In this document: positions 1 through 9,096 of the stretch, piece after piece
How positions within the stretch are numbered: position 1 is the stretch's first letter
How the letters are laid out: every line of letters begins with the position of its first letter
Assembly: GCA_900548355.1 (NCBI GenBank)
Contig: URKR01000005.1
Coordinates: forward strand, 62,001 to 126,000
DNA length: 64,000 nucleotides
Direction of reading: 5' to 3'
Source: an uncultured Oscillospiraceae bacterium
GTDB lineage: Bacteria; Bacillota; Clostridia; Oscillospirales; Ruminococcaceae
Translations under genes and position numbers: made by a program
The notes under the pieces: generated by a model
Seen by the model: only the letters and a program-made list of their open reading frames with translations
Database searches by the model: none
Told to the model about the DNA's origin: nothing

Positions 1-479
1 CGCAGATCCGCCGGGATGCGGCCCTGCCGGTCATTGTGCTGTCAGCCCGCACGGCGCTTGAGGATAAGGCGGAGCTTTTCGGCCTTGGCGCCGACGATTA
101 CATGACCAAGCCGTTCTCGCTTGAGGAACTCTGGCTGCGCATCGGGGTACAGCTTCGGCACGCAGGCGGCAGCGGCGGGCATGAAGCAGCCCTTACATAT
201 AAAGATTGGACAATCAATACAGAAACCCGTACCCTGACTGTCAAAGGGGAGCCGGTAGTGCTGACACTGCATGAATTTGAGATTGTGGCGCTGCTGGCGG
301 CCCGTCCGCAAAAAGTTTTTACCCGGCAGGAAATTTTTGAGCGGGTCTGGAACCAGGCCTACTTTGTTGAGGACAAAACCATCAACGTCCATATTTCTAA
401 TATCCGGGCCAAGCTGCGCCCCACAGGAACTGACGGCTATATCAAGACGGTCTGGGGAATTGGTTTTAAGCTGGAATAA
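1..479 (+). CDS. OmpR-family response regulator, C-terminal part (5' truncated by window edge)
   Basis: The reading frame is open from base 3, so the start lies outside the window. The visible part begins in the receiver domain: a beta-4 strand PVIVLSA, then GADDYMTKPF with the conserved lysine, followed by a complete winged-helix DNA-binding domain ending in GIGFKLE. The phosphoacceptor aspartate would be upstream of the window. It is followed by an ABC ATPase, two permeases and a histidine kinase on the same strand. This is therefore probably the regulator of a two-component system controlling that transporter, as in lantibiotic or bacitracin immunity loci. The family assignment is secure; the ligand and target are inference. 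Confidence 0.93.
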   Translation, partial: QIRRDAALPVIVLSARTALEDKAELFGLGADDYMTKPFSLEELWLRIGVQLRHAGGSGGHEAALTYKDWTINTETRTLTVKGEPVVLTLHEFEIVALLAARPQKVFTRQEIFERVWNQAYFVEDKTINVHISNIRAKLRPTGTDGYIKTVWGIGFKLE

Positions 480-583
480 GCGTGCAGAGAGCGTATGGAT
501 TTTATACTTTCTTTATCTTTTCTTGGCGATAGCTTTCCCATGGTCTGGTAGGATAAGGGCATACTGAATGAGGAGTTGATGCT

Positions 584-1498
584 ATGAAAACCGTTATCCG
601 CACCACCGGGCTGTGCAAGCGCTACCGCGGCAAACCGGCGGTTGACCACCTGGATATGCAGGTGGAGCAGGGAGCTATTTACGGGTTTATCGGCCAGAAC
701 GGCGCCGGCAAATCCACAACGTTCAAAATGCTTGCAGGCCTGGCCCGGCCCACTGCCGGCCAGATCGAACTGTTCGGGCGCCCCCTGCAGGACCCGACCG
801 CCCGTAGGCGGCTCGGCGTTCTGATTGAGGATGCCGGGCTTTACCCCAACCTTTCGGCACGGGAAAACTGTATGCTTAAGGCAATCGCACTCGGTCTCGA
901 CGAGGAGGAAAAGGCCGTTGACCGTGTTCTGGCGGAAACCGGTTTGCAGGATATGGGTACCAAAGCCTGCAAAAAATTCTCTATGGGCCAACGCCGCCGG
1001 TTAGGGTTGGCGCTTGCGCTGGTGGGCAGCCCGGATCTGCTGCTGCTGGACGAGCCGACCAACGGCCTTGACCCGGAGGGAATCCACGATGTACGCGCCC
1101 TGTTGACCCGCCTGCAGGCAGAGCGCGGTGTGACCATTGTGGTCAGCAGCCATATTTTGGGGGAACTTGAAAAGATTGCGACCTGCTACGGAATCCTGCG
1201 CACAGGAAAGATGGTGCGAGAGATTTCGGCCGCAGAGCTTGACGCCCAGTGCCGCGATTATATCGCCCTGCAGACAGCCGAGCCGCACCGTGCGGCGGCG
1301 CTGCTGGAAGAGCGCTTGCACCTGCACAATTATGAAGTGATGCCGGAAGGGGAAGTTCATATTTTTGACCCGGCTGACCCGGCGGCAATCACCGCAGCGC
1401 TGGCCGGCGCCGGGGTTCCGGTGCGGGGCATCGGCGTCCACCGCCAGGAACTCGAGGATTACTTCCTCTCTTTGATGGGAGGTCCGGCCGATGTTTGA
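584..1498 (+). CDS. ABC transporter ATP-binding protein, BcrA/LanF-like
   Basis: A 304-residue ATPase subunit. Walker A is at about residues 37-45 (GQNGAGKST). The signature region reads FSMGQRRRLGLAL, and Walker B LLLLDEPTNGLDPEG is followed by an SSH switch histidine. The roughly 80-residue C-terminal extension is typical of antibiotic exporters related to bacitracin BcrA and lantibiotic immunity LanF. The gene overlaps the next permease gene by 8 bp, so translation is probably coupled. With the two permeases it should form a membrane complex that removes or exports an amphipathic peptide antibiotic; that substrate is inferred from the neighbouring two-component genes, not seen directly. 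Confidence 0.93.
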   Translation: MKTVIRTTGLCKRYRGKPAVDHLDMQVEQGAIYGFIGQNGAGKSTTFKMLAGLARPTAGQIELFGRPLQDPTARRRLGVLIEDAGLYPNLSARENCMLKAIALGLDEEEKAVDRVLAETGLQDMGTKACKKFSMGQRRRLGLALALVGSPDLLLLDEPTNGLDPEGIHDVRALLTRLQAERGVTIVVSSHILGELEKIATCYGILRTGKMVREISAAELDAQCRDYIALQTAEPHRAAALLEERLHLHNYEVMPEGEVHIFDPADPAAITAALAGAGVPVRGIGVHRQELEDYFLSLMGGPADV

Positions 1499-2300
1499 AT
1501 TGATCCGAATGGACCTGCGCAGGGCCTGCCGGCAGGGGTATCTGTTTATCGGCATGGCTCTGCTCATCGGGATGATGTTGCTCAGCTATGTGTTGATGCT
1601 TTTGGTTTCTAGCCCGGAAAACCTCAGTGAGATGGCCGCCCAGGGCGCCGAGGTGGTGGCAGATGACTATGCGCAGGCTGAGCGGATGCAAAACATGTCG
1701 GTACTTGAATATCTGCACGGCATGCTGTTTAACGGCGCCATGTGGCTGCTGATGACGGCGGAACTGTCCGGCGTTTTCTGTACGGAAGATTTTACCCACG
1801 GAGCAGCCAAAAACATATTTTCGCTGCTGGGCAACCCCTGGCTCTACCTTGGGGCACGAGCTGTTTCGCTGTTTGTCATAGTGGCCGGCATCGAAGGCGC
1901 GCTCTTTCTGTTTGCGCTGGTATGCAAACCTCTTTCAATCTTTCCCGCATGGGGCGGTACCGTGCTGGATTGGCTGCAACTTTACGGCAGTGGTTTGCTG
2001 CTGGGCTGGGCCATGTCGCTTTGTATGATGTTTGTCTCCATCCTTTTCCGGCGGGAAGGCGTGACCGTGCTGCTGGGCGTAATATTCGGCTGCGGCTTGC
2101 TGGTCTCGGCGCTGGGGCAGGTGCGCAGGGCGCTGGGGTGGCAACCGCTGGAGCAGTGGACGATCTCGGCCCGCAGCCAGGCGGTTGGCCTGACCTTTGT
2201 GCCGGCGGATTACGCCGTTACCCTGGCTGTCTGCGCCGGGTGGGCGGCTGTCTATCTGCTGGGCAGCCGGCTTGTACTGAGCTGGCGAGACCTGGCGTAA
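1491..2300 (+). CDS. ABC-2 type permease, LanE/LanG-like (first copy)
   Basis: A 269-residue integral membrane protein with about six hydrophobic segments. The first covers roughly residues 17-40; the others cluster after residue 80. Length and layout match the lantibiotic-immunity or bacitracin-resistance permease family (ABC-2). It contains ...FCTEDFTHGAAKNIFSLLG, a motif shared with the next gene ([17 protein letters not shown]), so the two are paralogous halves of a heterodimeric channel. The ATG overlaps the end of the ATPase gene, and the next gene follows after 9 bases, so these are one operon. Confidence 0.88.
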   Translation: MFELIRMDLRRACRQGYLFIGMALLIGMMLLSYVLMLLVSSPENLSEMAAQGAEVVADDYAQAERMQNMSVLEYLHGMLFNGAMWLLMTAELSGVFCTEDFTHGAAKNIFSLLGNPWLYLGARAVSLFVIVAGIEGALFLFALVCKPLSIFPAWGGTVLDWLQLYGSGLLLGWAMSLCMMFVSILFRREGVTVLLGVIFGCGLLVSALGQVRRALGWQPLEQWTISARSQAVGLTFVPADYAVTLAVCAGWAAVYLLGSRLVLSWRDLA

Positions 2301-2309
2301 GGAGGGCTT

Positions 2310-3107
2310 ATGTATAATCTGTTTCGCGCTGATTGGCGCCGCATGTGCAAAAGCCGTTGGCTGCTTGTCACCAGCTTTGGATATATTGCCGCGCTGGCGT
2401 GCGTCTATCTTATCCTTGTCTGTGTCTTTCACCCTTCGGTACTTCCCGTTTTGCAAGGGCAGGGGGCGGTGATCGACGCTGCCCAGTGGGAGGAACTGGC
2501 AGGCCGCACCATGCTGGACTTCGTTTACCACATTTTGTATGATAGCAATTTGTGGTTGAGTTCTGTTGGCATCAGCGCCGGGCTTTTCTGCCTGGCCGAT
2601 TATTCGGATGGCGCGGTCAAGAACATTCTGCCGATTCTCGGCGACGCCGGGCCATACCTCGGCGCGCGGGCGCTCTCGCTGCTGGTGCTGGCACTTGTAC
2701 CGCAGACGGCGGTTTTCCTCTTCGCCATCCTGTGCAAACCGCTGACCGTGTTTGCGGACTGGGGCAGCCCGGCCGGCTGGGCGGTCCTGTATCTTGGGGG
2801 CGCCCTGATCAGCTGGGCGGTGGCGCTTTGTGTACAGTTCCTGGCGCTGCTTTTGCGGCGAGAGTGGAGTATGGCGCTTGCGGTGGTTCTGCTTGGAAGC
2901 GGGATGGTGGCCCAGCTCGTCTCTTTCCTTGGGGTGCAGCTGGGGGTACCGTCGCTCGGACACTTTACGCTGTACGGGCTCGGCCGGCAGGTTAACCCTG
3001 AATTGACACTGCCGGCTTGCGCCGTACTGGCCGCGGCCTGCCTTGTCTGGGGGGCGCTGTACAGCGCGGCTGCCCATCTGGTGCTAGCTTTGCGGGACAG
3101 CGTCTGA
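2310..3107 (+). CDS. ABC-2 type permease, LanE/LanG-like (second copy)
   Basis: A 265-residue membrane protein paralogous to the preceding permease. It shares the [15 protein letters not shown] motif and the same pattern of transmembrane segments, including C-terminal helices around residues 215-260. The start is an ATG with an AAGGAGGG ribosome-binding site. It sits between the first permease and the histidine kinase, giving the order regulator, ATPase, permease, permease, kinase. Two divergent permeases of 260-270 residues are characteristic of LanEG-type peptide detoxification pumps. The exact peptide recognised cannot be read from the sequence. Confidence 0.88.
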   Translation: MYNLFRADWRRMCKSRWLLVTSFGYIAALACVYLILVCVFHPSVLPVLQGQGAVIDAAQWEELAGRTMLDFVYHILYDSNLWLSSVGISAGLFCLADYSDGAVKNILPILGDAGPYLGARALSLLVLALVPQTAVFLFAILCKPLTVFADWGSPAGWAVLYLGGALISWAVALCVQFLALLLRREWSMALAVVLLGSGMVAQLVSFLGVQLGVPSLGHFTLYGLGRQVNPELTLPACAVLAAACLVWGALYSAAAHLVLALRDSV

Positions 3108-3129
3108 ATTTGCGGAAAGGGGAACAACC

Positions 3130-4026
3130 ATGCTGTATCTGGTGCTTGCGGCGCTGGCGTTTGCAGTTTTGCTGCTTGGTATGCTGCTGATGCGGGTGCT
3201 GCGCCAGCTGAATGCCTGGGCCGACCTGTTGGAGGCAACCGATGAGGATTCGAACATCCGGCTGCCGGCGGCAGTGCGGCTGACTTCAGTGCTGCGGGCC
3301 TGCCGCGCAATCAACCGAAGGCTGGATAAAAGCCAGGCGCGCGCTTTGGATGCCCGCCGTGCCGGTGCCGAACTGCAAACCACGATGGCGGCGGTCAGCC
3401 ATGATATCCGCACACCGCTTGCGGCAGCCAGCGGCTATCTGGAATTGCTGCGTGGTGAGCAGGACCCTGTGCGCCGCCAGCAGCACCTGACTGTCATCGC
3501 CCGGCGGCTGGCGGACCTGGAAACCCTGCTGGACGAACTGTTCCTGTACACCCGGCTCAATGCCGGCTCGGCTCCGCCGCTGGCCTGCCGGCCTATTGCA
3601 ATCTGGCCGGCGCTCTGTGAGGCGCTTGCCGCGCTGTATCCGCAGCTCGAAGCGGCCGGCCTGGAACCCGCCCTTGATCTGCCCGACCAGGCGGGGAGCG
3701 TACAGGCAGACCCGGATGCATTTGGCCGGGTGCTTCGCAACCTGATTCTCAACGCCGCGCAGCACGGCGCGGGCAGCCTTTCAATCCGCTGGCAGTCAGG
3801 AAAGCTGCTCTTTGTAAACCCGGTGCCAGAACCCGCCGCGCTGAATCCCGACCATATCTTTGATCGCTTCTGGCGGGCGGACCCGGCCCGCCGCGGCGGC
3901 AGTGGCGGGGCAGGGCTGGGGCTGGCAATTGTGCGCCAGCTGACCGAGGCAATGGGCGGCACAGTTACAGCCAGTTTGCAGGGAAGTACGTTAACCATTT
4001 CGCTGGCGTTGCCGCCAGCCGCATAA
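3130..4026 (+). CDS. Sensor histidine kinase
   Basis: A 298-residue kinase with a single N-terminal membrane segment (residues 2-24) and almost no extracellular domain. The dimerisation helix carries the H-box [21 protein letters not shown] (His near residue 95). An N-box ([10 protein letters not shown]) and G-boxes (FDRFWRAD...[13 protein letters not shown]) follow. Lack of a sensor loop is typical of intramembrane-sensing kinases such as BceS/LanK, which detect stress through an associated ABC transporter. It is the last gene of the operon and is followed by a strong hairpin. It probably phosphorylates the response regulator at the start of the window. Confidence 0.93.
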   Translation: MLYLVLAALAFAVLLLGMLLMRVLRQLNAWADLLEATDEDSNIRLPAAVRLTSVLRACRAINRRLDKSQARALDARRAGAELQTTMAAVSHDIRTPLAAASGYLELLRGEQDPVRRQQHLTVIARRLADLETLLDELFLYTRLNAGSAPPLACRPIAIWPALCEALAALYPQLEAAGLEPALDLPDQAGSVQADPDAFGRVLRNLILNAAQHGAGSLSIRWQSGKLLFVNPVPEPAALNPDHIFDRFWRADPARRGGSGGAGLGLAIVRQLTEAMGGTVTASLQGSTLTISLALPPAA

Positions 4027-4029
4027 ACT

Positions 4030-4070
4030 GCACATCAAAAGCCGCGCAGCCGCGCGGCTTTTTGATGTGC
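4030..4070. terminator. Bidirectional intrinsic terminator after histidine kinase
   Basis: An inverted repeat of about 18 bp per arm (4030-4047 with 4052-4070, one bulged T) with a 4-base loop. The GC-rich core GCCGCGC/GCGCGGC is flanked by A and T runs, so it can end transcription from either side. It lies four bases after the kinase stop codon. Confidence 0.85.
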
Positions 4071-4117
4071 AGAAGAGAAAAATACGATTTCTTTTCCTCA
4101 ATTTTGCAAAAAAGTGA

Positions 4118-4145
4118 TTGACACATCACCCCAAGGCGGTATAAT
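4118..4145 (+). promoter_or_regulatory. Sigma-A promoter of the potABCD operon
   Basis: Perfect TTGACA (4118-4123) and perfect TATAAT (4140-4145) with a 16-bp spacer. The transcript would have a leader of about 100 nt before potA. That leader contains a GGGCTG/CAGCCC hairpin immediately ahead of the AGGAGG ribosome-binding site at 4238-4243. Confidence 0.88.
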
Positions 4146-4251
4146 GAATTTTGTGTTTGTTCGATAAAAAGGCAATGGTGCCGCTGCGCAGTATAAGCTG
4201 CGGCGCGCCGCCGGGGCTGTGCGGTGCAGCCCAAGACAGGAGGACGTGTAA

Positions 4252-5298
4252 ATGAATGAGTCGCTGGTTGTATCCCTGCAGGATATTGTTGTCGATTTTG
4301 ACGGCGAGCGTATCCTGGACGGCCTCTCGCTCGATATACATGACAAGGAGTTTGTTACGTTCCTGGGGCCTTCGGGCTGCGGAAAAACCACAACTCTGCG
4401 CGTGATCGCCGGCTTTTTGTCCCCGCGCTCCGGCCGTGTTCTGTTTGACGGCAAGGATATCACAAACCTGCCGCCCTACAAGCGTCAGGTCAATACGGTG
4501 TTCCAGAAGTATGCGCTCTTCCCGCATCTCAATGTGTTTGAAAATGTGGCGTTTGCACTGCGGCTGCGCAAGCTGCCCGAAGACCAGATCCGATCCAAGG
4601 TGCTTGAAATGCTGGAAACAGTCGGCCTTAAAGGCTTTGAGCGCCGCAGCATCCACCAGCTTTCGGGCGGTCAGCAGCAGCGGGTGGCAATCGCCCGCAG
4701 CCTGGTCAACTCACCGCGTGTGCTGCTGCTTGACGAACCGCTCGGAGCGCTGGACTTAAAGCTGCGCAAGGAGATGCAGCTTGAGCTCAAGCGCCTGCAG
4801 CGGGAGATGAACATCACTTTTGTCTATGTCACCCATGACCAGGAGGAAGCCCTGACCATGTCCGACACGGTCGTCGTTATGAACAAGGGCAAAATCCAGC
4901 AGATCGGCAGCCCCGAAGATATTTATAATGAGCCGCAGAACGCCTTCATCGCGAACTTTATTGGTGATTCCAATATTGTGGATGGCATTATGCTGAAGGA
5001 TTTCCTTGTGAGCTTTGCTGGGCACGAGTTTACTTGTGTGGATCGCGGATTCCAGCGCAATGAACCGGTGCAGGTTGTTGTTCGGCCGGAAGATGTTGTG
5101 ATCGTGCCGCCTTCGGCTGGCATGCTGACCGGCCTTGTGCGGGAAGTTATCTTCAAAGGCGTCCATTTTGAGATGCATGTCGATGTTGAGGGCAAGGAAT
5201 GGCTGATCCATTCAACCCAGGCCAGCCAGCCCGGGGAATGGATCGGTATGAACATCGGCCCTGATGAGATTCACATCATGGCAAAAGAGGAGGTCTGA
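4252..5298 (+). CDS. potA: Spermidine/putrescine ABC transporter ATP-binding protein PotA
   Basis: A 348-residue ATPase. Walker A GPSGCGKT is at residues 39-46, the signature LSGGQQQR near residue 141, Walker [12 protein letters not shown] near 160, and an H-loop THDQEEA follows. The C-terminal part (about 240-348) is the TOBE/OB regulatory domain of CUT1/polyamine-type ATPases. The order A-B-C-D with its own promoter identifies it as PotA, energising polyamine uptake at the inner face of the membrane. The ATG follows a consensus AGGAGG by 8 bases. Related Fe3+ and putrescine (PotG) ATPases are similar, but the permease and binding-protein genes support polyamines. Confidence 0.95.
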   Translation: MNESLVVSLQDIVVDFDGERILDGLSLDIHDKEFVTFLGPSGCGKTTTLRVIAGFLSPRSGRVLFDGKDITNLPPYKRQVNTVFQKYALFPHLNVFENVAFALRLRKLPEDQIRSKVLEMLETVGLKGFERRSIHQLSGGQQQRVAIARSLVNSPRVLLLDEPLGALDLKLRKEMQLELKRLQREMNITFVYVTHDQEEALTMSDTVVVMNKGKIQQIGSPEDIYNEPQNAFIANFIGDSNIVDGIMLKDFLVSFAGHEFTCVDRGFQRNEPVQVVVRPEDVVIVPPSAGMLTGLVREVIFKGVHFEMHVDVEGKEWLIHSTQASQPGEWIGMNIGPDEIHIMAKEEV

Positions 5299-5304
5299 CG
5301 CCGC

Positions 5305-6126
5305 ATGATCCGTTCCAAAGCTTCCCGCTGGGCGGCGGCGCCCTATCTTGTCTGGATGGCCGCCTTTATTGTGGTTCCGCTCTTCATTGTGATCTGGTAC
5401 GCGCTGACCAACAGCGAGGGACAGCCAACGCTTGAAAACCTCGCCGCCATTGGGCGGTATTCTTCGGTCTTTGCGCGCAGTCTGCTGCTCGCGGCCGAGG
5501 CAACCATCATCTGCCTGGTGCTGGCTTTTCCGGTTGGGTATTTTCTGTCCCGCCTGCGGGCGAACAAGCAGCACATCATGCTGATGCTCGTCATGCTGCC
5601 GATGTGGATGAACTTTCTGCTGCGTACCTATGCCTGGATGACTCTGCTTGAGCGAAACGGCCTGATCAACCGGCTGCTTGGCCTGTTTGGCCTGGGCCCG
5701 GTCGAGATGATCAACACTTCGGGCGCGGTTGTGCTTGGCATGGTGTATAACTACCTGCCCTATATGATTCTGCCGCTTTATACGGCGATGACCAAAATTG
5801 ACGATTCGGTGATTGAGGCGGCGCAGGATCTTGGCTGCAACACCTTCAAGGTGGTTACCAGAGTTTTGATCCCTCTGTCCGGCCCCGGTATCGCCACCGG
5901 CATTACGATGGTGTTTGTGCCGGCGGTGTCCACCTTTATCATCAGCCGAATGCTTGGCGGCGGTTCCAATCTGCTGATCGGCGATCTGATCGAACTGCAG
6001 TTCCTCGGCAATTCTTACAATCTCAACCTCGGCTCGGCAATGAGCCTGGTGCTTATGGTGATTGTGCTGCTCTGTATGAGCTTTACTTCAAGTTTTGATG
6101 AATCCGAAATGGAGGGCGTGATGTAA
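5305..6126 (+). CDS. potB: Spermidine/putrescine ABC transporter permease PotB
   Basis: A 273-residue permease with six hydrophobic helices and the EAA loop motif EAAQDLGCNTFKVVTRVLIPLSGPG, which contacts PotA. The N-terminal half begins with a helix at about residues 12-32 (YLVWMAAFIVVPLFIVIWYAL). The gene starts six bases after potA and overlaps potC by one base (TAATG), so translation is coupled. It forms the channel with PotC. Family placement is clear; discrimination between spermidine and putrescine is not possible here. Confidence 0.95.
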   Translation: MIRSKASRWAAAPYLVWMAAFIVVPLFIVIWYALTNSEGQPTLENLAAIGRYSSVFARSLLLAAEATIICLVLAFPVGYFLSRLRANKQHIMLMLVMLPMWMNFLLRTYAWMTLLERNGLINRLLGLFGLGPVEMINTSGAVVLGMVYNYLPYMILPLYTAMTKIDDSVIEAAQDLGCNTFKVVTRVLIPLSGPGIATGITMVFVPAVSTFIISRMLGGGSNLLIGDLIELQFLGNSYNLNLGSAMSLVLMVIVLLCMSFTSSFDESEMEGVM

Positions 6127-6968
6127 TGAAAACCCAACACAAGCGCCTGTTGCAGCGCACTTATATTGTGCTGATTTTCGGCTTTATGTATCTGCCCATT
6201 GCGGTGCTCATCGCATACAGTTTCAACGAAAACCGCAGCCGTGCCGTCTTCACCGGTTTTACGCTGGATTGGTACCGCAGCCTTTTCCACAATGAAATGA
6301 TCCTTTCGGCGCTGGGGCTGTCCATTGTTCTGGCAGTCGTTTCGTCAGTGGTGGCGACGGTGCTTGGCACGCTGGCGACAATTGGGATCAATGCGATGGG
6401 ACGGCGCGCCCAGCTGGTTATCAACAACATCAGCTATGTGCCGGTTGTCAACCCTGAAATCATCACCGGCGTTTCGCTTATGCTGATGTTTGTGCTGCTG
6501 CAGCGTGCCGGCCTTGGCGGTGAAGGCGGTATCTTTGGCTGGGCGACGCTGCTGGTTGCCCATATTACCTTCAATGTCCCCTATGTCATCTTCAATGTGG
6601 CGCCCAAACTTCGCCAGTTGGACGCAAGCCTGTACAATGCAGCGCTTGACCTGGGCTGCACGCCTTCGCAGGCTTTCTTTAAGGTGATTCTGCCGCAGCT
6701 TACACCGGCGATTCTGTCAGCCTTTTTGATCTGCCTGACCTACTCGATCGATGATTTCATGATTTCCTATTTCAATTGCGGTACCATGCAAACGCTGCCG
6801 ATTGCCATTTACTCAATGACCCGCCGCCGTGTCAGCCCTGAGATCAATGCGCTCTCCGCCGTGATGTTCCTTGTGATCCTTTCGATTATCCTGGTTTCGA
6901 ACGCGATGGATGGGCGCGCCTACCGCCGCAACCAGGCCGCGATCCGCAAAAGCGCGGCTGAAGCGTAA
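6126..6968 (+). CDS. potC: Spermidine/putrescine ABC transporter permease PotC
   Basis: A 280-residue permease partner of PotB with six membrane segments and the EAA-type loop NAALDLGCTPSQAFFKVILPQLTPA. The N-terminal helix (residues 11-31) is followed by SFNENRSRAVFTGFTLDWY, a sequence typical of PotC/PotI proteins. Its ATG overlaps the potB stop. The potD gene follows after 15 bases with an AAAGGAGG ribosome-binding site, so ABC components and substrate-binding protein are co-expressed. Confidence 0.95.
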   Translation: MKTQHKRLLQRTYIVLIFGFMYLPIAVLIAYSFNENRSRAVFTGFTLDWYRSLFHNEMILSALGLSIVLAVVSSVVATVLGTLATIGINAMGRRAQLVINNISYVPVVNPEIITGVSLMLMFVLLQRAGLGGEGGIFGWATLLVAHITFNVPYVIFNVAPKLRQLDASLYNAALDLGCTPSQAFFKVILPQLTPAILSAFLICLTYSIDDFMISYFNCGTMQTLPIAIYSMTRRRVSPEINALSAVMFLVILSIILVSNAMDGRAYRRNQAAIRKSAAEA

Positions 6969-6983
6969 AGGAGGCGGGGGAAG

Positions 6984-8222
6984 ATGAAGAACTTCAAACT
7001 GTGTGCGACGCTGGCCGCAGCGGTTCTGCTGTGCGCCGGCGCCCTGCCTGCCCGCGCGGCCGGCCCCATCACGGTAGGAGAGGATATCATCGTTTCGGGA
7101 GATTACGACTGGGACCGTTTGGCCGCAGAGAACATCACCCTTAACGTCTACAATTGGGGGCTTTATATTTCAGACGGCTCGGATGAAAGCGTCGATGTCC
7201 TTTCCGCTTTTGAAGAACTGACCGGAATCCATCTGAACTATACGACTTTTGATTCCAATGAAAGCCTGTATGCCAAGATGAAGTCGGGCGGCGCAAGCTA
7301 TGACGTCATTGTGCCGTCAGATTATATGGTGGGCCGGCTCATTGCCGAAGATATGCTGGCCCCGCTCGATTATGATAATATCCCAAACATTGCCGCAATC
7401 GGGGAAGAGTACCTCGGCTGGGACTTTGACCCTGACAATACCTATAGCGTACCGTATATGTGGGGGACAACAGGGCTGATCTATAATACGACGATGGTAG
7501 AGGAAGCCCCCACAAGCTGGTCGGCGCTGTGGGATGTGCAGTATGCCAACAACGTATTGATGTTCAACAATTCCCGCGATGCCTATGCGATTGCCGCCAA
7601 AAAGCTCGGCCTTTCCTTGAACCCGGCAAGCGTAGAAGAAGTCGATACTGTCATGCAGGAACTGCAGGCCCAGAAATCGGTTGTGCAGGCCTATGTTATG
7701 GACGAAATTTTTGACAAGATGGAAGGGGGAGAGGCGGCTCTGGCCCCCTACTATGCCGGGGATGCGCTGACCATGATCGCCGACAACCCCGACCTTGCCT
7801 TTGTACACCCGGAAGAGGGCGTCAACTTCTTTGTTGACAGCATGTGTATCCCGGCGACCAGCCGCAACAAAGAAGCGGCTGAAATCTTTATCAATTATAT
7901 GTGCGAAACTTCGGTTGGCGCTGCCAACTGCGATTATATCGGGTACTCCACCCCGCTGACGGCAGTTTGGGAACAGCTTGATGACGACCTTAAGTACAGT
8001 CCGATAGCTTATCCGGGCGAAGAAGTTATGTCCAAAGCCGAGGTCTTTACCACACTGCCCGATGATGTCAACGCTGAGATGGACGCCCAATGGAGCGAAA
8101 TGAAAAGCTATGACGAAAACGGCAACGGCTGGATGGTGATTTTGTTCCTGGTTGCCGCAGTGCTGCTTTCAGGCTTCAACATTTGGCGGAAAGTGCGCCG
8201 GAAAATGCGCGATGAATACTGA
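6984..8222 (+). CDS. potD: PotD-like polyamine-binding protein with C-terminal membrane anchor
   Basis: A 412-residue extracytoplasmic solute-binding protein. Residues 1-26 form a signal peptide ending ALPARA-A; the only cysteine in it (VLLCAG) does not fit a proper lipobox. The mature part contains polyamine-binding landmarks such as VYNWGLYI, KMKSGGASYDVIVPSDYMV, WGTTGLIYN and the hinge FVDSMCIPATSRNKEAAEIFINYM. Unusually, the chain ends with a hydrophobic helix (about residues 383-400, WMVILFLVAAVLLSG) and a basic tail RKVRRKMRDEY. The protein is therefore probably held at the membrane by a C-terminal helix instead of a lipid. It is the last gene of the potABCD set. Confidence 0.93.
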   Translation: MKNFKLCATLAAAVLLCAGALPARAAGPITVGEDIIVSGDYDWDRLAAENITLNVYNWGLYISDGSDESVDVLSAFEELTGIHLNYTTFDSNESLYAKMKSGGASYDVIVPSDYMVGRLIAEDMLAPLDYDNIPNIAAIGEEYLGWDFDPDNTYSVPYMWGTTGLIYNTTMVEEAPTSWSALWDVQYANNVLMFNNSRDAYAIAAKKLGLSLNPASVEEVDTVMQELQAQKSVVQAYVMDEIFDKMEGGEAALAPYYAGDALTMIADNPDLAFVHPEEGVNFFVDSMCIPATSRNKEAAEIFINYMCETSVGAANCDYIGYSTPLTAVWEQLDDDLKYSPIAYPGEEVMSKAEVFTTLPDDVNAEMDAQWSEMKSYDENGNGWMVILFLVAAVLLSGFNIWRKVRRKMRDEY

Positions 8223-8246
8223 ACCCTACCCCAAGGAGACAGACCA

Positions 8247-8996
8247 ATGCCCCAAGACATGACCGAATTTACCGAGAAATTTCAGGTCTACCGCCACGAC
8301 GGAGACTGCTTTGGCCAGGTGCAGCCGGCATCCATGCTGCGCTATGCCCAGCAAATTGCGGGCGAGCATGCGATTTTGCTGGGCCTGAACGATGCGCTGT
8401 ACGCCCGCACCCATACGGCCTATGTATTGGTCAAACAGGCGCTGCATTTTGATCGGGTTCCCCGTGTGGACGAGTATCTGACCCTTGTCACCAAACCGGA
8501 AGCGCTCAAACGTGCGGTGAACAAACGCATTACAATGGTCTATGACGAACAGAAGGCGCTAATTGCCACGGTAGACAGCCGCTGGGTGCTGATTGATACG
8601 GACAAGCGGATGATTCTGCGCAAGCACCCGGAAGAGTTTGCCTCCGCCCATTGGGCTGCCCAGGTGCCGGAAGAACTGCCGATGAAGATGGAAAAAGCCG
8701 GCCCTGAAGACTGTGAAGCAGTGGGACTGTACACGGCTTCCTATAGCCAGTGCGATATGAACGGGCATATGAACAACGCCCGGTATATTGATGTTGTCTG
8801 CGATGCGTTGCCGGCCGGCGTGCTGGATGCGGCGTATGTGCAGGATCTTGTGATCTACTATCATAAAGAGGTGCCCCGCGGTGGGCAGTTTGCACTGCGC
8901 CGTGCCCAGACAGCCCCGCGACAGTGGTATTTTGCAGGCGATCAACAGGGAAAGTGCTGTTTTGAAGCCAGCCTAACGCTCGCACCGCGCAGATAA
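8247..8996 (+). CDS. Acyl-ACP thioesterase
   Basis: A 249-residue double hot-dog protein. The N-terminal half resembles the FatA/FatB family (ASMLRYAQQIAGEHAILLGL). The second hot-dog contains the catalytic-loop motif DMNGHMNNARYIDVVCDAL, matching the N-x-H-x-NN-x-x-Y signature. It would hydrolyse acyl-acyl carrier protein to release free fatty acids in the cytosol. It follows potD by 24 bases with an AAGGAGA ribosome-binding site, so it may be read through from the pot operon, but no functional link is evident. Chain-length specificity cannot be inferred. Confidence 0.9.
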   Translation: MPQDMTEFTEKFQVYRHDGDCFGQVQPASMLRYAQQIAGEHAILLGLNDALYARTHTAYVLVKQALHFDRVPRVDEYLTLVTKPEALKRAVNKRITMVYDEQKALIATVDSRWVLIDTDKRMILRKHPEEFASAHWAAQVPEELPMKMEKAGPEDCEAVGLYTASYSQCDMNGHMNNARYIDVVCDALPAGVLDAAYVQDLVIYYHKEVPRGGQFALRRAQTAPRQWYFAGDQQGKCCFEASLTLAPRR

Positions 8997-9061
8997 GGGG
9001 AAAGAGCAGAGCACCAAAATAAATGGTTACAATTTTTTTACAACTTTTCCTTTGTAATCAC

Positions 9062-9090
9062 TTGACATCTGGTTTCAAAACGGTTACAAT
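9062..9090 (+). promoter_or_regulatory. Sigma-A promoter of a putative small RNA
   Basis: TTGACA (9062-9067), a 17-bp spacer and TACAAT (9085-9090). The -10 element lies inside GGTTACAATTT, which also occurs once upstream at 9025-9035. An inverted copy (TTGTAATC, 9053-9059 region) lies between them, suggesting an operator. No coding sequence with a ribosome-binding site follows before the terminator at 9148-9183. Confidence 0.75.
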
Positions 9091-9096
9091 TTAGTT

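Noticed and set aside
1935..3077. 380-codon open frame on the minus strand
   Set aside because: It lies antisense to the two ABC permease genes, is rich in Arg, Gln and Pro, has no domain signature, and is a shadow of GC-rich coding DNA.
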